A model generated the notes under the pieces. It saw only the letters and a list, made by a program, of their open reading frames with translations. It searched no databases and had not been told where the DNA came from. Positions 59,879-64,000 of a stretch of 64,000 bases of DNA are shown piece after piece. The stretch lies in assembly GCF_010389155.1 (NCBI RefSeq), contig NC_057769.1, forward strand, positions 14,384,735 to 14,448,734, written 5' to 3'. This DNA comes from Erigeron canadensis (Eukaryota > Streptophyta > Magnoliopsida > Asterales > Asteraceae). Each line of letters begins with the position of its first letter. Within the stretch, counting starts at the first letter, position 1. The translations under genes and the position numbers were made by a program.

Positions 59879-60491
59879 GGAAAAATATCCATAAAAAAGT
59901 AACATCTTTACACATATTCCTATGAAAGTGAACTTATTTAGTTTCGTCTATTTAAAGGATGTCATCTCTAAAAATTTCGCAATAAAAGGGAACATTATTA
60001 GTTTTTAACGTTAGTCCTCCGTTAAGTGTTACGTCACCACTACCATGTCATCAAAATTGCTTACGTGGCCTCTGATTTTGACTGAAAATATATATATATA
60101 TATATATATGTTTTTGTGTATAACGGGTAATTTTGAATGTGTTTTTGTGTTTTGTAAATTATATGTGTGTGTGTTTTTTTCTTTTTTTTTGTGTATAAAG
60201 AAAGTTTTGACTAAAAATTTCACAATTTGAATGTGTCTGTGTATAAAAAAAAACACACACACACACACACATATATATATATTTTCAGTCAAATTTTAAG
60301 GCCATGTAAACAATTTTGATGACGTGACAGTGGCGACGTGACACTTAACGAAAGATTAACGTTAAAAAACTAACAACGTTCTCTTTATAGTGAAATTTTT
60401 GAAAATGTGATCCTTTAAATAAACGAAAATTAAATAGTTTCCTTTTAATAGGAAATCGGTTTAAAAATGTTACTTTTTTATGAATTTTTCC
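59879..60491. mobile_element. Foldback MITE, same family as 37236-38983
   Basis: 613 bp with long inverted ends (GGAAAAATATCCATAAAAAA.. and its complement, including GTTAAGTGTTACGTC) around central (TA)n and (CA)n runs. Flanks ATATAATTA and TTATAATTT agree at 7 of 9. No coding content. Confidence 0.75.
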
Positions 60492-62697
60492 TTATAATTT
60501 AGGTAGAGATATTTAAATCTATATTATTACTAAAATAGGAAGTTGGGGGTACACTTGGCACCCCTTAAAGCTCTTTTTATGCTTAAAACTCTTTCCTAAT
60601 TACTTTAGAGCTCTCCCCCTTTCCTAGTTTTTTTTTTAATTTCTTATTTAAATATTAAATAAATAATTATATTTATAACTTTATCATAAACCTTTTTTCT
60701 ATCAAAACATATCTTTTTAAAATTTAAAAACATATAATATCCTTAAAACTCTCCCAATAAATAGATATACAATTACCATCCAATTACTCTTATTAAAAAG
60801 TTATTAAAGTTATTATATATACAACCTAAATTTTTTATTAATCATTATCATTCATATTAATTCTCTCCTTCATATCTTTAATAAACAAATCAAGTTTAGT
60901 AAATTTCTCAAAAAAAAATCACATACAATTTTTCTTAAATCAGTTTAATTTTATTTTTGGTATTTGGTTTGTGTTGGTTTATTATTTGCTATTCAGTTGT
61001 TATATTATTGTTATTTTTCATTTCATTTCATTTCATTTAGTTTTATTATGGTTTATTCTTCTACTACAAAAAAGTTTATTCTTTTAAATTTGTTTTGTTG
61101 TTTTTCACGTTATTTATTATTTAAATATATATATATATATATATATATAGTGAGACTATCCATCTATCGGATGAGCCTGAAGACTAGTTAGTAAATAAAG
61201 GAGAAAGGTGGGTAGAAATTTTAAGCGGCTGAAAGTTGAAAAATGATAAGATAATTTGTCTTATATAAAATATTCTTTTATAAAAACAAACTATTTCTTT
61301 TTTTCAATTTTTTATCTTTAAAAACCTAAAATATCCTTAACTTTCAACACATGTTCAATTTATACACAAGATATACCATAAATATAAACTACATCTCTCA
61401 TTTGTTCATTAAATTAAATATTTTTATTTAATATACTTATAACATTCTTATTGAAATTATTTATAACATATATATCTTTTAACCCTTAAAATAACACACT
61501 ACTTTCTTCGCATCAATTGCCTCGTTTTTTTTATTTAATAGACTTAATACTTAAAAACTTAATGCATTCAGTCAAATTTCATGTTCGTTTTTTAATTTAA
61601 TAAACAAAAATAATCGTCAATTACCTATTTTTTTTTACTTAATACATACATATATTATTTATACATTCAACAACTTAATACATTCAGCATTTAATGACTA
61701 AAAAAGAATTGACCATTACATGAATAATCACACCGTTATCACCACCACCGCCATCCATTGACGCCACAACCGTCGTATTGTAGAGCTACTATGCTTGTAA
61801 AAGTAAAGATGAAAATAAAAAATATAAATTAAATAATGAAAAAGGAATATAAAACTGTTAGACATTTAAGTTAAATAAACCTTCACATATCATTTTTTTT
61901 AAAGCTTAAAAAAATATAGTATCTAAACATTTATTCAAAATATTAAAAAATTATTTTTTAAAATTTTTTTCCTTAAGATACTCAATTTTCCCTTAGAAAG
62001 AAGATAAAAAAAAAAAAAAAAAAAAAAAACTAGTCGTATAAGAAAAGTATAGATTTCCTAGATGGTCGCAACATTCATGGAAGGAAGGTCTTCAAAAAAA
62101 GTCAAAACAAATCCAAGAAAGAACAACAACATTCGATCTACATTTTCTTGGTTGATAATATCCTGTTCTGCTCTCCTCTCCTCTCCTCTCCAAGGTTCAG
62201 ATTCTTATGTAAATCTTTCATCTTTTTGTTTTACTAATACTCATAATTTATCAATTATTCCCTAATTATATATACGATTATAATAATAATAAATATGTAT
62301 ATGTATGCGTTTCTTGATTAAGATTTGGGGTTTTATATAATTCCAATGTATTCTACTTGGAAACCCATTTCTTTCGCAGTACAATAAATTCCCCTAAATC
62401 AGCATTCTGTTATTTTTTGTGTTTAGTTCGGATTTTGTAATTTGAGAAATAAATGTTATAAAAACACCCCATATTTTGCGCATTCATCATGAATTATGCA
62501 AGAAAATATAATAATGTCTTTTGATTGTTAAGACAAGTATCAGGTTATCGTAGTTGTATAAATTATGCATCTTCGACATGATTTATTCTTATATTTATTA
62601 TTATCATTAACTTATATAGTTAGTTAAGAATGATTTGACGTGAGGTGCAGAGTTTGATCATGAAGCAATTAGTTGGTCCTTGTTCTACATGTGTATA
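60492..62697. other. AT-rich intergenic with simple repeats
   Basis: No supported gene. (TA)n at about 61124-61150, ATTTC repeats at about 61019-61036, A24 at 62006-62029 and a CTCTC/CTCCT pentamer run at about 62168-62190 that could be the leader of a gene lying further right. Confidence 0.5.
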
Positions 62698-62864
62698 GCT
62701 TTGCGTTTGGCCGATCTTTGATAAGCTCATTATTTGGCTTATAAGCTTATCATTTAATTTTAAGTCATGATATGCTTATAAGCCCAAAAGTAAACATAAA
62801 AAATGAGCTTATCAAAGATAAACCTAACCCTAGAACCTTCAAAATAAGCCAAGTCAAACACCCC
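62698..62864. mobile_element. Short foldback MITE
   Basis: TCTTTGATAAGCTCATT (62715-62731) is perfectly inverted at 62802-62818. Outer parts (GCGTTTGGCC.. and ..AGTCAAACACCCC) are weakly inverted. Confidence 0.55.
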
Positions 62865-63608
62865 GAAAAAGAAGAAAACATTCAATCTATGTTTTGATGT
62901 TGTAGTGACGTGGCTGGACCTACATTAAAGATTAGGTGCGCATTAGCATAACATGGAATATATTGTATATATGTATATTATATATATATATATGGTAGTG
63001 TACACTTTATAAGAGATAGAATAAATGGCAATTTGTTATAGCGGGGAATACCCTTAGTAGAAAATTTTGGATTCGCTTATGTTGAAAGTTAAGAGTATAC
63101 AAGTTGTAAAGTTTGTTACTTCCACATCATTTTTGTCATCTTACAAGTTGGATGCTAAAATGTTGAATTTGGCATTGCATGGTACAATGGCTCAACTAAA
63201 AGGTTGCAACATGTCGATATTGAAAGCTTACGGCGAAGTCTTGTGATATTCTTATTTGTCTCTGGGATGGGCCTATTTGGACCAGGGCATACCAAGTGTT
63301 CCCATGTTTTTCGCATAAGTTCGTACATTCAGTCTGCACTATGAGAAAGAATATCAGCTTTTCTTCCACTCAAATTCTTAAAAGGACTCCAAGTTCTAAT
63401 GTGGTAACAAAATGCATCTGTTGCTATTTATTTCACAAATCGTAGTTAGAGGCAAACATGTGAACAGAATCGAAAATATTTTAATAGTTGGTTCCCATTT
63501 TAGTAAATCAAAGAAATATCTGCAAATATCATTTAACATTCAATCGTGTCCTTAACAGCCTCATGTTATTGTTTATCCAAATTAGCATACTATCGCATAT
63601 CTTCTATT

Positions 63609-63640
<32 letters not shown>

Positions 63641-64000
63641 GTAATATTTGCATCTTTTTTAGATTATAATAACGTGAAATATGACAAATTGGGGATATAT
63701 AATCATGTAACAAACATAAAATAACTCATGCTGAATAATACTTGTGTGTTTTTTAAGCTCTGGACATGTGTTTCCTTGATCATGCCTTTATATGCACTGA
63801 AAAGCTTAGGTTCATATCATAAATGATTGTTATTATTATTATTATTTTTATTACGGTTCCTATCAATCTACCGTTTATTATTATTTTTATTATCCTCTAT
63901 TTTGGTTTCCTGTAACATTTGTATTTGTTCAGTATATATATATATATCACATTTTATCAATTCTGACCTGCTCTTAGTCAGTCATATCTTAAATGTCTTT
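62865..64000. other. Intergenic, nothing recognised
   Basis: AT-rich, a T29 run at 63612-63640 and short TTA repeats near 63829. No ORF with support. Confidence 0.5.

Noticed and set aside
62006..62029. A24 run as a retroposon tail
   Set aside because: No recognisable LINE/SINE body before it and no clear target duplication.

Overview
This is a plant nuclear genome window: AT-rich, with one multi-exon nuclear gene and many nested LTR retrotransposons and MITEs. A daisy-family (Asteraceae) plant is the best guess. The long Ty1/copia elements carry an extra ORF downstream of pol of a type I associate with that family. That attribution rests on recall and was not searched.

Layout. (1) 1-14893: a degenerate long Ty1/copia element, probably SIRE/Maximus lineage (called Cop1), with both LTRs. 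It has gag, pol and an extra ORF region (10204-14147), all broken by stops and frameshifts. The first about 28 bp of its 5' LTR lie outside the window. (2) 14894-20091: tails and LTRs of Gypsy-like elements, then a repeat array (20093-20470). (3) 21057-30328: the one clear host gene, an intact class I trehalose-6-phosphate synthase (TPS1-like). It has 17 reconstructed coding exons that keep frame throughout, 927 aa, and possibly one more upstream coding exon. (4) 30329-37226: AT-rich intergenic DNA with SINE-like fragments, a block of small minus-strand ORFs and a ~172-bp tandem repeat. (5) 37236-38983: a Mutator-like foldback element that has captured a host gene fragment. The captured fragment is itself hit by a 391-bp MITE with a perfect 9-bp target duplication. 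(6) 39773-41963: a copy of the last TPS exon fused to the 3' end of a decayed copia element with its LTR. (7) 42115-56021: a young, complete-ended copia element (Cop2) with CAATT target duplications and 312-bp LTRs differing at 4 positions. It lacks part of reverse transcriptase and carries a 2.3-kb solo LTR nested in its 3' region. (8) 56462-58748: the 5' end of a minus-strand Gypsy element (LTR, PBS, gag). (9) 58749-64000: AT-rich DNA with MITEs.

The most interesting pattern is not a gene. Several unrelated LTR elements each carry a cluster of short CpG-containing palindromes in the LTR (in two cases just upstream of a TATA box) or in the leader. The sequence differs between families. In four Gypsy-type regions the palindromes share the core TGCG-N-CGCA. 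In copia LTRs they are paired hairpins with 11-bp arms starting CCTCGT. In Cop2 they form an eightfold array of GACGATC/GATCGTC hairpins in the leader. Cop1 also has a 22-bp-period array of G-boxes in its leader, and repeats its LTR TGACGTCA pairs inside the element just before the extra ORF, suggesting a second promoter.
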